Shown here piece after piece: positions 1 to 9,496 of a stretch of 64,000 bases of DNA (position 1 is the stretch's first letter; each line of letters begins with the position of its first letter). The stretch lies in the NCBI GenBank assembly GCA_035353175.1, contig DAOPZC010000005.1, forward strand, positions 62,001 through 126,000. The letters run 5' to 3'. The position numbers and the translations under genes are program-made. This stretch comes from DAOPZC01 sp035353175. Lineage in GTDB: Bacteria > Verrucomicrobiota > Kiritimatiellia > RFP12 > UBA1067. A model generated the notes under the pieces. That model was given only the letters and a program-made list of their open reading frames with translations, was not told the origin of the DNA and made no database searches.

Positions 1-417
1 CCGTCCCTTACGGAAACCGGGCAGAGGTCATTGATATGCCGAGTTTTGCTGTTAACGGAAATCGGTGATGTGCAGAATTGATCCAAAGAGGTCGCACCAC
101 CGTATCGTGGGGCAAAGCTTGGCCAATTGATATTCCAGTTTCCTGTGAGTGAGATCATGGATTAACGCCCCTTTCGCAAATGTAACAACCATTAAAAGCA
201 TAAAAAATATTAGATTAATTGGTCTTAAGCAAGTATAAACATAAATAAATGGCGAAAAATTAAAATGACTTGGGCGCGGATGGGAAAAGGAAACATAGAT
301 GACTGCGGGTTCGCGATTTTTCGTGGCAACCGTTGCGTCCCTCCAGCCATGTCTGAACGCCTGTGGATCTAGGAACGATGGCGCCGTAGAACAGGACTTC
401 TGACGCCTGTTGAAAAG
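1..417. other. AT-richer stretch without a recognisable gene
   Basis: I see no credible gene here. Part of it, roughly 170-300, is much richer in A and T than the rest of the window. The only long open frame, on the minus strand, has no ribosome binding site and no recognisable motif. The stretch lies just beyond the 3' ends of two tRNA genes, a common integration position, but no integrase or att duplication is visible. Confidence 0.5.
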
Positions 418-465
418 CAAAAACCCCGTAAAATCAGGCGTTTATGCGAGTTTCACGGGGTCTTT
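418..465 (-). terminator. Terminator of the tRNA-Gly/tRNA-Leu unit
   Basis: Read on the minus strand, CCCCGTGAAA pairs with TTTTACGGGG (10 bp with one G-U pair), with a loop of about 17 nt, and a short T run follows. It starts a few bases past the CCA end of tRNA-Leu. Confidence 0.7.
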
Positions 466-470
466 TCAGA

Positions 471-556
471 TGGTGCCAGGAGAGGGAGTCGAACCCTCAC
501 ACCCTTTCGGGCGGCAGATTTTGAGTCTGCTGCGTCTGCCATTTCGCCACCCTGGC
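471..556 (-). tRNA. tRNA-Leu, anticodon CAA
   Basis: The minus strand folds as a class II tRNA. The acceptor GCCAGGG pairs with the CCTGGC end, the anticodon stem GCAGA/TCTGC carries loop CTCAAAA (anticodon CAA), and there is a variable arm around CGCCCGAAAGGGTG. The T arm contains GGTTCGACTCC and the 3' CCA is encoded. The long variable arm and discriminator A fit leucine. It lies 7 bp downstream of tRNA-Gly and is probably co-transcribed with it. Confidence 0.95.
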
Positions 557-563
557 TTGGGTT

Positions 564-637
564 TGGAGCGGGCGAAGGGAATCGAACCCTCGTAACCAGC
601 TTGGAAGGCTAGCACTCTGCCATTGAGTTACGCCCGC
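564..637 (-). tRNA. tRNA-Gly, anticodon TCC
   Basis: The minus strand gives a 74-nt cloverleaf. The acceptor stem is GCGGGCG/CGCCCGC, the D arm is ACTCAATGGCAGAGT, the anticodon loop is CTTCCAA (anticodon TCC) and the T arm contains GGTTCGATTCC. The CCA end is encoded. It is the first gene of a two-tRNA minus-strand unit. Confidence 0.95.
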
Positions 638-1110
638 AAAAAAACGTGTGAATTACTTTATCGTTTTCTCCCGTTCGGGTCAATAGTGCAGAGGGGGAAA
701 GCGCACATTTTATTTTCACGGCTCGGCGACAGAAAGTCGCGGTGCGACATTCTGGCCGTGCCGCGGGCCTGAATTCCGGCGCCGGAGAACGAGATTCCAT
801 GCGGAAGTCGGTCTGGTACGGGGGGGTACCTGTCGCCCCGCGGGTTTCAGCCGGTCGTCTCCGGGCGCGTAATGGGCGCATCCCCGATTCGGTACACGTC
901 CGCTCCGCATCGCCCCGGGTTGGTGTCCCGCCATCAGGCGGTCCGGGCTGTGTCGGCCGACTGAAGTCGGTACACCAGCCTTGTTCAAGCGATCAGTCAG
1001 TGAATCGGGGATGCGCCCCGCGCAATTAGGCATGGAAAATGCGGTCAATATCCGGTAACATACAGGTCCATTGTCGAAAACAGGACTTTTTTCTTGAAAG
1101 GTGTGCCTTC
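638..1110. other. Gene-free region upstream of gspE
   Basis: About 470 bases separate the tRNAs from gspE. Short open frames on both strands have no ribosome binding sites and look like GC-rich noise. The main structure is the inverted-repeat element at 874-1018. A gspE promoter should lie between about 1019 and 1100, but I cannot pick convincing -35/-10 boxes. Confidence 0.6.
874..1018. repeat. 145-bp structured element with perfect 17-bp terminal inverted repeats
   Basis: Bases 874-890 (GGGCGCATCCCCGATTC) are the exact reverse complement of 1002-1018. Two perfect small hairpins lie inside: CCGCC-ATCA-GGCGG (928-941) and CCGACT-GA-AGTCGG (957-970). The second sits within longer imperfect pairing from GGCTG to CCAGCC. 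The layout resembles a REP- or MITE-like dispersed element, or a structured RNA. No coding capacity or target-site duplication is evident. Confidence 0.65.
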
Positions 1111-2805
<1,695 letters not shown>

Positions 2806-2806
2806 G

Positions 2807-4051
2807 ATGCCGCAATTCAATTACAAAGCCATGTCGAAAGACGGGCGGAAGCTGGAAGGGTCGGTCGAGGGCGCCGACCGCCGGGCCGCCATGGCGGCGG
2901 TCGAAAAGCTCGGGTACGTCCCCATCTCCGTGACGGAGTCGAAAGCGAAGAAGGCGGAGAAGGGCATCCCGATCTGGAAGCTGAAGATCGGCAGCGGCAA
3001 GCAACGGATGAAGGCGGTGGAGGTGCTGCTGTTCACCTCGGAGCTGAGCGACCTGCTGGAGGCCGGCATGACCTTGGGCTCCGCGCTGAACTGCCTCGCG
3101 AACCAGGGCGAGGAGGATTCGGCGCAGAGCAAGATCGCGTCCGACCTGCGCGACCGGATCATCCGGGGCGAACAGCTGTCGGACGCGGTGACCGCGCATC
3201 CGGCGACTTTCCCGCCGCTGTACGGCAACATGATCCGGGCGGGCGAGGCGTCGGGCGCGATGATCGAGGTGCTGCGCCGTCTGGTGGAGCATTACGAGCG
3301 CAATGAGAGCATGCGGTCCAAGATCACCTCGGCGCTGACGTATCCGACGGTCGTGCTGATTTTCGGCGTGCTCACGGTCATTTTCGCGATGGTGAAGGTC
3401 ATTCCGCAATTCGCGAAGATCTTCGAAGGGATGGGGACGGCCTTGCCGTTGCCGACGCGCATTTTGGTGGGCACCAGCGACTTCGTGATCAAGTACGGCC
3501 TTTTTCTCGCGATCGCCATCGGCATCGGCGTGGTGATGTTTAAGCGGCACATCAAGGACGGCCCGGGACTGATCTGGTGGGACGGGCTGAAGCTCAAGGC
3601 GCCGCTGATCAAGGGCATTGTCGCGTGCGGCGCCTATTCGAGCCTGGCCTATACGATGAAGACGCTGCTCTCGAACGGCGTGAATGTGCTGCAGGCGCTG
3701 AAGATCGCGGAGGAGACCTGCGGGAACGCGCTGATCGCGGAGGCGCTGCGCACCGCGCGGCAGCGGGTGACGGACGGCACGACGATTTCCGGCCCGCTGG
3801 CGGGAAGCAACGTTTTTCCGAAGATGATGACCGACATGCTGGCCGTGGGCGAGCAGTCGGGCGACATGCCGGGTTCGCTGGGCCACATCGGACGGCGGTA
3901 CGAGAGCGAGATGGACCGCAACATCAAGATTTTCACCAACGCGCTGGAGCCGATCCTGATCGTGGCGATCGGCGGCGTGGTCGGCTTTGTGGCGATCAGC
4001 ATTCTGATGGCGGTGTTCAAGGTGACGTCGTCGTTGACCCCGGCGGGGTAG
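2807..4051 (+). CDS. gspF: Type II secretion inner-membrane platform protein GspF
   Basis: Polytopic platform protein that couples the GspE motor to the pseudopilus. It has the two repeated T2SSF domains, roughly residues 65-200 and 265-400. Hydrophobic segments lie near 180-200 (TYPTVVLIFGVL), 228-245 and 385-405. The N-terminal opening (FNYKAMSKDGRKLEGSVEG) is the classic GspF/PilC start. At 414 residues it is full length. It begins one base after gspE stops; 183 bp separate it from gspG. Confidence 0.96.
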   Translation: MPQFNYKAMSKDGRKLEGSVEGADRRAAMAAVEKLGYVPISVTESKAKKAEKGIPIWKLKIGSGKQRMKAVEVLLFTSELSDLLEAGMTLGSALNCLANQGEEDSAQSKIASDLRDRIIRGEQLSDAVTAHPATFPPLYGNMIRAGEASGAMIEVLRRLVEHYERNESMRSKITSALTYPTVVLIFGVLTVIFAMVKVIPQFAKIFEGMGTALPLPTRILVGTSDFVIKYGLFLAIAIGIGVVMFKRHIKDGPGLIWWDGLKLKAPLIKGIVACGAYSSLAYTMKTLLSNGVNVLQALKIAEETCGNALIAEALRTARQRVTDGTTISGPLAGSNVFPKMMTDMLAVGEQSGDMPGSLGHIGRRYESEMDRNIKIFTNALEPILIVAIGGVVGFVAISILMAVFKVTSSLTPAG

Positions 4052-4234
4052 GGCGCGGAAGTGGGGCGCGGACGTGCCGGAACGCGGGACGGGCCGTTTG
4101 CCGCCTGCGGCGGACGGCGGGTACGCCTCAAAAGTCCAAGTTCCGCTAAACCGGCACGTGCCGCTTAGGTTGGGTGTTAAAGAGGATTGGTCGGACGAGT
4201 CTGGCGAGTCTGACCCTGTAAGGAGGAAATGGCA
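4052..4234. other. Spacer between gspF and gspG
   Basis: No gene is seen. The spacer holds a perfect 12-bp palindrome (CGGCACGTGCCG, about 4153-4164) and a good ribosome binding site (AGGAGG, 4221-4226) for gspG. I see no convincing terminator, so read-through from gspF is likely, but a separate promoter for the abundant major pseudopilin is possible. Confidence 0.4.
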
Positions 4235-4639
4235 ATGAAACGCGAGAAACAAGAGGAGCAGGTAAAGAAGGCCCGGCGCGGCGGTTTCACGCTGGTGGAG
4301 CTGTTGCTGGTGGTGTGTATTCTGGGCATCTTAGCGGCGGTCGTGATCCCGAACGTGATCGGCCACGATGAAGAGGCCCGCCGGCAGGCCACGCGGACGA
4401 GCATCACGGCGATCGAGCAGGCGGTGCAGATCTTCGCCATGCGGCACAACGGGAAGCTCCCGGACCAGCTGGAAGAGCTGACGCAGGGAACGGACGACGC
4501 GCCCGGGCTGCTCAAAGAAGGCGCGATCAATGATTCGTGGGGTTCGCCGTTCACCTACACCAAGACGGGCAAGAAGTTCAAGATCGTTTCCGCCGGCCCG
4601 GACGGGGAGACGGGCACGGAAGACGACATCACGAATTAG
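4235..4639 (+). CDS. gspG: Major pseudopilin GspG
   Basis: Main subunit of the type II pseudopilus. A short basic leader ends in RRGG, followed by FTLVELLLVVCIL: the prepilin peptidase site with Glu at +5 and the hydrophobic helix. The C-terminal part has the GspG-type loop (AGPDGETGTEDDI), matching the calcium-binding region of the family. About 134 residues is normal. Of two close ATGs, the one at 4235 is 8 nt from AGGAGG, while the one at 4229 is only 2 nt away, so 4235 is preferred. Confidence 0.95.
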   Translation: MKREKQEEQVKKARRGGFTLVELLLVVCILGILAAVVIPNVIGHDEEARRQATRTSITAIEQAVQIFAMRHNGKLPDQLEELTQGTDDAPGLLKEGAINDSWGSPFTYTKTGKKFKIVSAGPDGETGTEDDITN

Positions 4640-4670
4640 TGCGTTCGTGCGTTCGTGCATGAGTGCCTTG
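4639..4670. repeat. Period-8 tandem repeat (GTGCGTTC-like), gspG-gspH spacer
   Basis: Four successive octamers begin with GTGC or GTGCC: GTGCGTTC, GTGCGTTC, GTGCATGA, GTGCCTTG. The array starts at the gspG stop codon. A related, longer array lies before gspJ at 5882-5937. Confidence 0.6.
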
Positions 4671-4714
4671 GCGCGAACGGCGTCCAACGAATGAACTCGT
4701 GCAGTCATGAACTA

Positions 4715-5422
4715 ATGAACTTCTTACGTGACAGAGCGGGGCGCGGTCCCGGGGGCTTCACGCTGGTGGAGCTGCTGGTCGTGATCGTGATCATCGGCGT
4801 GATGGCGCTGGTGATCGGCCCCTCGTTCACGGCCGGCTCCGACGCGGCCCGCGTCCGGACGGCTTCGCGCGGCGTGATGCAGATGTCGCGGTACGCGCGG
4901 AACATGGCGCTGCTGCATCAGACGCAGGTCGATCTGGTGTTCACCTCGGACGGCACGTTGAGCGTCGCGCAGATGGCGGCGGCCAGCGAGGGCATTGTGT
5001 CCGCGAAGGCGTTCGGGGTCACCAATTCCGCGGCGGAAGCCGAAGCCGCGGAGCTGTCCGCCGAGCCGGCGGAGACGCCGGAGGCGGAGGGCGGTTCGGG
5101 CGGGGGCGGCGCGGGGTATGTGATGGCCGACCTGGACATCGACAAGAAGTATGAGCAGACGTCCTTCGTTTTCGACGGATACACGGACACGCTGGACGGC
5201 AAGCACGGACGCTTCAGCGCCCGACCGGACGATGACGAGGAGGCGTCGCAGGGCGAGGGCGAGGGCGAGGAAGAGGTGAAGACCTTCCGGGTGCGCTACA
5301 AGAGCAACGGCACGTGCCGGCCGTATCGCGTCCGGGTGAGCGCGTCGGGCGACGAGTCCTTCGTGCTGACGGTCGTGGTGGATGTTTTGGGCGCCGCGAA
5401 GATTGAGGAGGAAGAGGAGTGA
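4715..5422 (+). CDS. gspH: Minor pseudopilin, GspH-like
   Basis: The leader MNFLRDRAGRGPGG is followed by FTLVELLVVIVII, a prepilin cleavage site with Glu+5. The remainder (about 235 residues) has a GspH-like position and the pattern 'QMSRYARNMALLHQTQVDL' typical of GspH/FimT. Residues ~115-200 form an acidic Ala/Glu/Gly-rich insert, longer than in proteobacterial GspH. I chose 4715 because it leaves a short leader; ATGs at 4655 and 4691 are in frame. No strong ribosome binding site is visible. The last codons overlap the gspI start by 4 nt. Confidence 0.8.
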   Translation: MNFLRDRAGRGPGGFTLVELLVVIVIIGVMALVIGPSFTAGSDAARVRTASRGVMQMSRYARNMALLHQTQVDLVFTSDGTLSVAQMAAASEGIVSAKAFGVTNSAAEAEAAELSAEPAETPEAEGGSGGGGAGYVMADLDIDKKYEQTSFVFDGYTDTLDGKHGRFSARPDDDEEASQGEGEGEEEVKTFRVRYKSNGTCRPYRVRVSASGDESFVLTVVVDVLGAAKIEEEEE

Positions 5423-5865
5423 ACGGCCGCGCGGGCTTCACGATGATCGAGATCCTGATCGCCACCATGATCCTCTCCCTGGGCCTGATGACCCTGATGG
5501 TGAGCCTGACCAACTGTGCCGCGATGATGACGCTTTCCAAGGAGTATCAGGACGCCCAGTACGTGTTTAGCCTCGGCGAGCTGAAGTATCCGATTGTGGA
5601 GAGCACCGATGTGGAGGAAGAGCTGCCGGTGGAGCCGGTGAACGGCGATGAGCTGCTGGAAACGGCGGACCGGAAGACGCTGGAGATGCTGGAGGCGTAC
5701 ACCTTCGAGCGCACGGTGGACGAGAAAGAGCTGGAGTCGAACGAGGTGGACGACAACCTGTACGTGGTCAGGACGAAGGTCTCGTGGGGGCCGGGCGAAG
5801 ACCAGCAGGAAGAGCTGGTGCGGTATGTGCGGCAGCTCAAGGGCGAGAGCGACAAGAAGAAGTGA
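5419..5865 (+). CDS. gspI: Minor pseudopilin, GspI-like
   Basis: A GTG start at 5419 overlaps the previous stop (GTGA) and is preceded by a GAGGAGGAAGAGG purine run. The leader MNGRAG is followed by FTMIEILIATMIL, with Glu+5. The 148-residue size and order after gspH indicate GspI, which in known systems forms the pseudopilus tip with GspJ and GspK. The middle of the protein is unusually acidic. Assignment to GspI rather than another minor pseudopilin rests mainly on gene order. Confidence 0.8.
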   Translation: MNGRAGFTMIEILIATMILSLGLMTLMVSLTNCAAMMTLSKEYQDAQYVFSLGELKYPIVESTDVEEELPVEPVNGDELLETADRKTLEMLEAYTFERTVDEKELESNEVDDNLYVVRTKVSWGPGEDQQEELVRYVRQLKGESDKKK

Positions 5866-5881
5866 TGGAGAAGTGGGAGAA

Positions 5882-5937
5882 GTGCATTAGTGCATTAGTG
5901 CGTTAGTGCATTAGTTCGAGAGTGCGAGAGTGGGCAT
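5882..5937. repeat. Period-8 tandem repeat (GTGCATTA), gspI-gspJ spacer
   Basis: Seven octamers in register: GTGCATTA twice, GTGCGTTA, GTGCATTA, GTTCGAGA, GTGCGAGA, and a last unit that runs into the gspJ ATG. It is the same GTGC-led 8-base period as the array at 4639-4670. Confidence 0.7.
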
Positions 5938-6763
5938 GAGCGGTGTGCGAGAGAGAGCGGGGCGCGGCGGCTTTACGCTGCTGGAGCTGATTATGGCCAT
6001 CATGATCATGTCGGTCATGATGCTGCTTTCGTTTTTCTGTTTCGACGCGGTGGTGCAGAGCTGGAACGCCGGCATCGAGATGTCGGAGTCGATGGGGCAG
6101 GCCGACCACGTGATGGAGCAGGTGGTGTCGGGGCTGCGTTCGGCCTACTATCCGGATACGGGCGCGCAGCTCGACGACTATGGTTTTCAGTTCACGGACG
6201 GGGGCGAAGGGCCTGAGGCGCGGGACGGGATCAGCTGGGTCAAGATCGGCCGGGCGCTGGTGGGCGAGGAGTGCGGATTCGCGGACTCTCCGCACCGCGT
6301 CAACCTCTATGTGGATGACGGCAAGAAAAGCGATTCGATGGGGCTGGCCGTTTCGGCGTGGCGGGTGGACCTGCAGCTCGACGAGTTCGACCCGGAGAAG
6401 GATGTGACCCCGGTGTCGCTTTCGCCGCGGGTGATCGGCCTCAACTGCCGGATGCTCGACAAGGATCAGCCGATGAAGGAGGAGGAGCCCAACTGGCAGG
6501 ACGAATGGAAATTTTCGAACAGCCTTCCCAAGGCGGTGGAGCTGACGCTGTATATGGAGCCGCCCAAAGAGGACGCCGAACCGCTGGAGGTGAAGCGCAT
6601 TGTCGAGATCCCGATGTTCGACCTTTCGCAGAATCCGCGCAAAAAGAACAAGACCAGCGGGACGGGCACGGGGACCGGCTCGAAGACGACGGGAGGCGGG
6701 GTTTCGGGCGGGACGCCCGGCCCCGGCCTGCCGATCACGCCGGGCGGCGGGATCGCGAACTGA
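5936..6763 (+). CDS. gspJ: Minor pseudopilin, GspJ-like
   Basis: MSGVRERAGRGG is followed by FTLLELIMAIMIM, giving a prepilin site with Glu+5 and a hydrophobic helix. The protein is about 275 residues, as expected for GspJ, the largest of the H/I/J group. Residues ~225 to the end are a low-complexity Lys/Thr/Gly/Pro tail. An in-frame GTG at 5930 is an alternative start; neither has a strong ribosome binding site and both lie in the octamer repeat. The stop overlaps the gspK ATG (ATGA). Confidence 0.8.
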   Translation: MSGVRERAGRGGFTLLELIMAIMIMSVMMLLSFFCFDAVVQSWNAGIEMSESMGQADHVMEQVVSGLRSAYYPDTGAQLDDYGFQFTDGGEGPEARDGISWVKIGRALVGEECGFADSPHRVNLYVDDGKKSDSMGLAVSAWRVDLQLDEFDPEKDVTPVSLSPRVIGLNCRMLDKDQPMKEEEPNWQDEWKFSNSLPKAVELTLYMEPPKEDAEPLEVKRIVEIPMFDLSQNPRKKNKTSGTGTGTGSKTTGGGVSGGTPGPGLPITPGGGIAN

Positions 6764-7956
6764 TGAGACGAATGACGATGAGTGTGTGCCGACAGACAGC
6801 CAGCCGCAGGCGCCGTTCTTCCCCCCGGGGCGGATCGGCCCTGATCATCGCGCTCTGGACGATCGCGTTGCTGAGCATGCTGGTGATGTCGTTCGCCCTG
6901 GACGCCATGCTGGAGGGCCGCATCAGCACCTATCTGCGGCAGCGGCGGCGGGTGGACTACCTCACCCAGTCGGGCGTGGCGATCGCCGAGATGCTGCTCG
7001 AAAAACAGTCGAGCGTGAGCTCGGCCTCGTCCGCCGATGACGAGGAGGACCGGTGGAAGGAGCCGGCCCTGCGCATCAAGCGCGGCCAGACGGCGGTGGT
7101 GGACGAGCCGATCGGCGACGGCGTGGTGCACCTGGAGATTATTCCTGAGCCCGCGCGCTGGAACATCAATATGCTGATCGGCAAGAATTCCGATGCGGTG
7201 TGGGAGCAGATCTTCACGACGGCCGGGATCCCGCAGGAGTATTTCTCCGAGCTGATCGACTGCTGGAACGACTGGGTCGATGCGGACAGCACGCCGTCGA
7301 CCGACGGCGCCGAGGACGATTACTACAAGTCGTTGGCGACGCCTTACAAGGCCCGCAACAAGGAGGTCGATACGGTCGAGGAGCTGCTGCTGGTCAAGGG
7401 GTTCGTCCCCGCGATCCTGGAAGGCGGCATCCTGAATCCGGAGGAGAAGAACAAGGAGCTGCAGGTCTCGGTGAAGGGAATTAAGGAATTGTTTACCACC
7501 TACGGGGATGGTAAGATCAACGTCAATGCAGCTCCCATGGAAGTTTTGATGACGATTCCCGGGATCGACGAGATCGCCGCAGGGGCGATCATCGAGGAGC
7601 GTGAGGGCCGCAGTGCGGGCGTGTCCACCTTGGGCCGGTCTTCGGCGACGTCGGGTTCGTCGCGGACCGGAATAGGGAGTTCGCACTCCAGTTCGGCTTC
7701 GAAGTCGGGGACGGCGTCGGGGTCGGGCCAGGCGACGGGTTCGGACGAAGAGGATTATTCGTTCAAATCTGTCGGCGATTTCACGTCCCGCATCCCCGGG
7801 CTGGATACGGGCGTGTCGAGTTATGTCTCGGTGAACTCCGGCACTTTCCGGCTGGTGATTGAAGGGCAGGCCGCGGGCGTGAAGCACGCGATTCAGGCGA
7901 TCGCGGAGATCGAGGGCTCTAAGGTCAGGTACCTGCAGTGGCGGGAGGATCCGTGA
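6763..7956 (+). CDS. gspK: Minor pseudopilin GspK
   Basis: Tip pseudopilin. A long basic leader ending in RRSSPRGG precedes SALIIALWTIALL. Like known GspK proteins it lacks Glu at +5. The C-terminal half has the helix-hairpin-helix signature GDGKINVNAAPMEVL...IPGIDE seen in GspK, followed by a Ser/Gly-rich linker (~285-330). At 397 residues it is a little longer than usual. The ATG at 6763 overlaps the gspJ stop; a longer open frame beginning upstream in this frame is a shadow of gspJ. Confidence 0.9.
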   Translation: MRRMTMSVCRQTASRRRRSSPRGGSALIIALWTIALLSMLVMSFALDAMLEGRISTYLRQRRRVDYLTQSGVAIAEMLLEKQSSVSSASSADDEEDRWKEPALRIKRGQTAVVDEPIGDGVVHLEIIPEPARWNINMLIGKNSDAVWEQIFTTAGIPQEYFSELIDCWNDWVDADSTPSTDGAEDDYYKSLATPYKARNKEVDTVEELLLVKGFVPAILEGGILNPEEKNKELQVSVKGIKELFTTYGDGKINVNAAPMEVLMTIPGIDEIAAGAIIEEREGRSAGVSTLGRSSATSGSSRTGIGSSHSSSASKSGTASGSGQATGSDEEDYSFKSVGDFTSRIPGLDTGVSSYVSVNSGTFRLVIEGQAAGVKHAIQAIAEIEGSKVRYLQWREDP

Positions 7957-8101
7957 GGAAGCAGGCGTTAGGAGTTGAAGACCGGGAACGCGGAAAAGGG
8001 ATTCAGCGGAAGCAAGAAGATGGGTGAGAATCGGGAAATAGAGAGAGTCGGGGTAGAACGGCGAGCCGAGACTCCTGACTCCTGACTCGCAAAGCGATTT
8101 T

Positions 8102-9496
8102 ATGGCGAAAAGTGATGTCATAGCGATTTTGGCCGAGAGCGCCTGTGTGCGCGGGGTGCGGTTCGCGCCGCGCGGCCGCGACGGCTGGACGCGTACGGGT
8201 GGAGGCGTGTGGCCGCTTGATGTGCCGCACGAGAACGAGTCGGCCGAAGAGGGCGAGCAAAGCGGGACGCTGGTCGAGAGCGACAAGCCCTTGGCGCGGG
8301 CGTTCGGCGCGGCCAAGTCCGAAATGGGCGCGCGGCAGGTGGTGTTGGCCTTGCCGCTCTCCCGCCTGCTGGTGCGCGTGCTCCGGCTGCCGATCGAGGT
8401 GCGCGAGGATTTAGCGGACGCGGTCGTGTTGCAGATGGACAAGCTGTCGCCCTTTCCCGGCGAGGAGCTGGCGGTCGGCTGCGAGGTTCTGAGCGAGACG
8501 GAAAAAGAGCTGTGGGTGTTGGCCGCCGCCATGCCGGCGGCGGTTTTCGAGGAGCTTGGCGCGGCGCTGCAGGTGGCGAAACTGCATGTGGTCCGCACGG
8601 ATGCCGCGGCGCTGGGCTGGTTCCGCTCGCTGTGCGGGCCGTGCCAGCTCGCGCGCCCCGGACGGCGCGTGGTGCTGATGAACCCGGACGACGGCTGGGA
8701 TCTGCTGGTGCTGGACCACGGGGTGCCGGTGCTGGTGCGCGGGCTGGGCGCCCTGCCGGACGATGCGTCGCTGATCCGGGAGGTGACCCTGTCTTTGCTG
8801 AACGCGGAGCTGGACGCGGGCGAGGCGCCCGTCGCCGAGGTGCTGGTGGTTTCAAAGGAGGCGCCTCCGCCGGAGCTGATGCGGAAACTGGAGACGCTGG
8901 CGGGCGCAGCCGTGCGGCACGTGGTGCCGCCGAGCGAAGACGGCGGCGTCGAGGGCGTGGCGGTGCGCACGGGCGAGGGCGCGGCGCTCGACCTGACGCC
9001 GCAGGCATGGCGCGACGAGGTGCGGGAGTCGCGCGTCCGCCGGCGGGTGCTGCTGGGGGTCGGCGTCGCGATGGCGGTGTGGGCCGTCTTCATGGGCGTG
9101 CTGTTTTCGGGGCCTCTGGTCTACAAGCAGATGACCTCGCGCACGCGCAGCGCCTCGAAGGTCCATGCCAAGGCGTTCAAGCAGGTTTCCGACACCCGCG
9201 AGCGGGTCAACCTGATTCTGGCTTACACGGACCGCACGTACTCGGCGCTGGAGATGCTGCTGATGGCGTCGTCCTATCTGCCGTCCGGAATCACGCTGAT
9301 CGGGTTCAACTACCGGCGCGATGACGGCGTGAAGATCGCCGGCGAGGCGGACCAGCCCACGCTGGTGTACGATTTCAAGAACGCGGTGACGGAGGATCCG
9401 CTGTTCGAAACGGTTTCGCTCACGGGGCCTTCCGCCAGCAAGGGGAAGCACAAGTTTGAGGTGGACGCCAAGTTCAAGGGGGTGACGCGGAAATGA
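8102..9496 (+). CDS. gspL: Type II secretion GspL-like protein (PilM/PilN-like fusion)
   Basis: The first ~300 residues look like the cytoplasmic actin-like GspL/PilM fold (ALPLSRLLVRVLRLP; LADAVVLQMDKLSPFPGEEL). One membrane helix follows near 318-338 (VGVAMAVWAVFMGVLF). The C-terminal part resembles PilN (LILAYTDRTYSALEMLLMAS...YLPSGITL). In GspL the cytoplasmic domain binds GspE and the membrane part binds GspM, so the order L-M fits. The 145-bp gap upstream contains short direct repeats (GACTCCT) and no clear promoter. Overlaps gspM by 4 nt (ATGA). Confidence 0.8.
   Translation: MAKSDVIAILAESACVRGVRFAPRGRDGWTRTGGGVWPLDVPHENESAEEGEQSGTLVESDKPLARAFGAAKSEMGARQVVLALPLSRLLVRVLRLPIEVREDLADAVVLQMDKLSPFPGEELAVGCEVLSETEKELWVLAAAMPAAVFEELGAALQVAKLHVVRTDAAALGWFRSLCGPCQLARPGRRVVLMNPDDGWDLLVLDHGVPVLVRGLGALPDDASLIREVTLSLLNAELDAGEAPVAEVLVVSKEAPPPELMRKLETLAGAAVRHVVPPSEDGGVEGVAVRTGEGAALDLTPQAWRDEVRESRVRRRVLLGVGVAMAVWAVFMGVLFSGPLVYKQMTSRTRSASKVHAKAFKQVSDTRERVNLILAYTDRTYSALEMLLMASSYLPSGITLIGFNYRRDDGVKIAGEADQPTLVYDFKNAVTEDPLFETVSLTGPSASKGKHKFEVDAKFKGVTRK

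Noticed and set aside
52..420. 122-codon minus-strand frame in the AT-rich left end
   Set aside because: Odd composition, no binding site, no motif. It runs into the tRNA terminator.
742..1029. 95-codon plus-strand frame across the inverted-repeat element
   Set aside because: No ribosome binding site, and its sequence is dictated by the hairpins.
6358..6762. N-terminal extension of gspK upstream of 6763
   Set aside because: These codons are a shadow of gspJ in another frame. The ATG at 6763 gives a normal pseudopilin leader.
6466..9093. 875-codon minus-strand open frame opposite gspJ-gspK-gspL
   Set aside because: Composition is Arg/Ser/Pro noise, and the plus strand carries an ordered secretion cluster.
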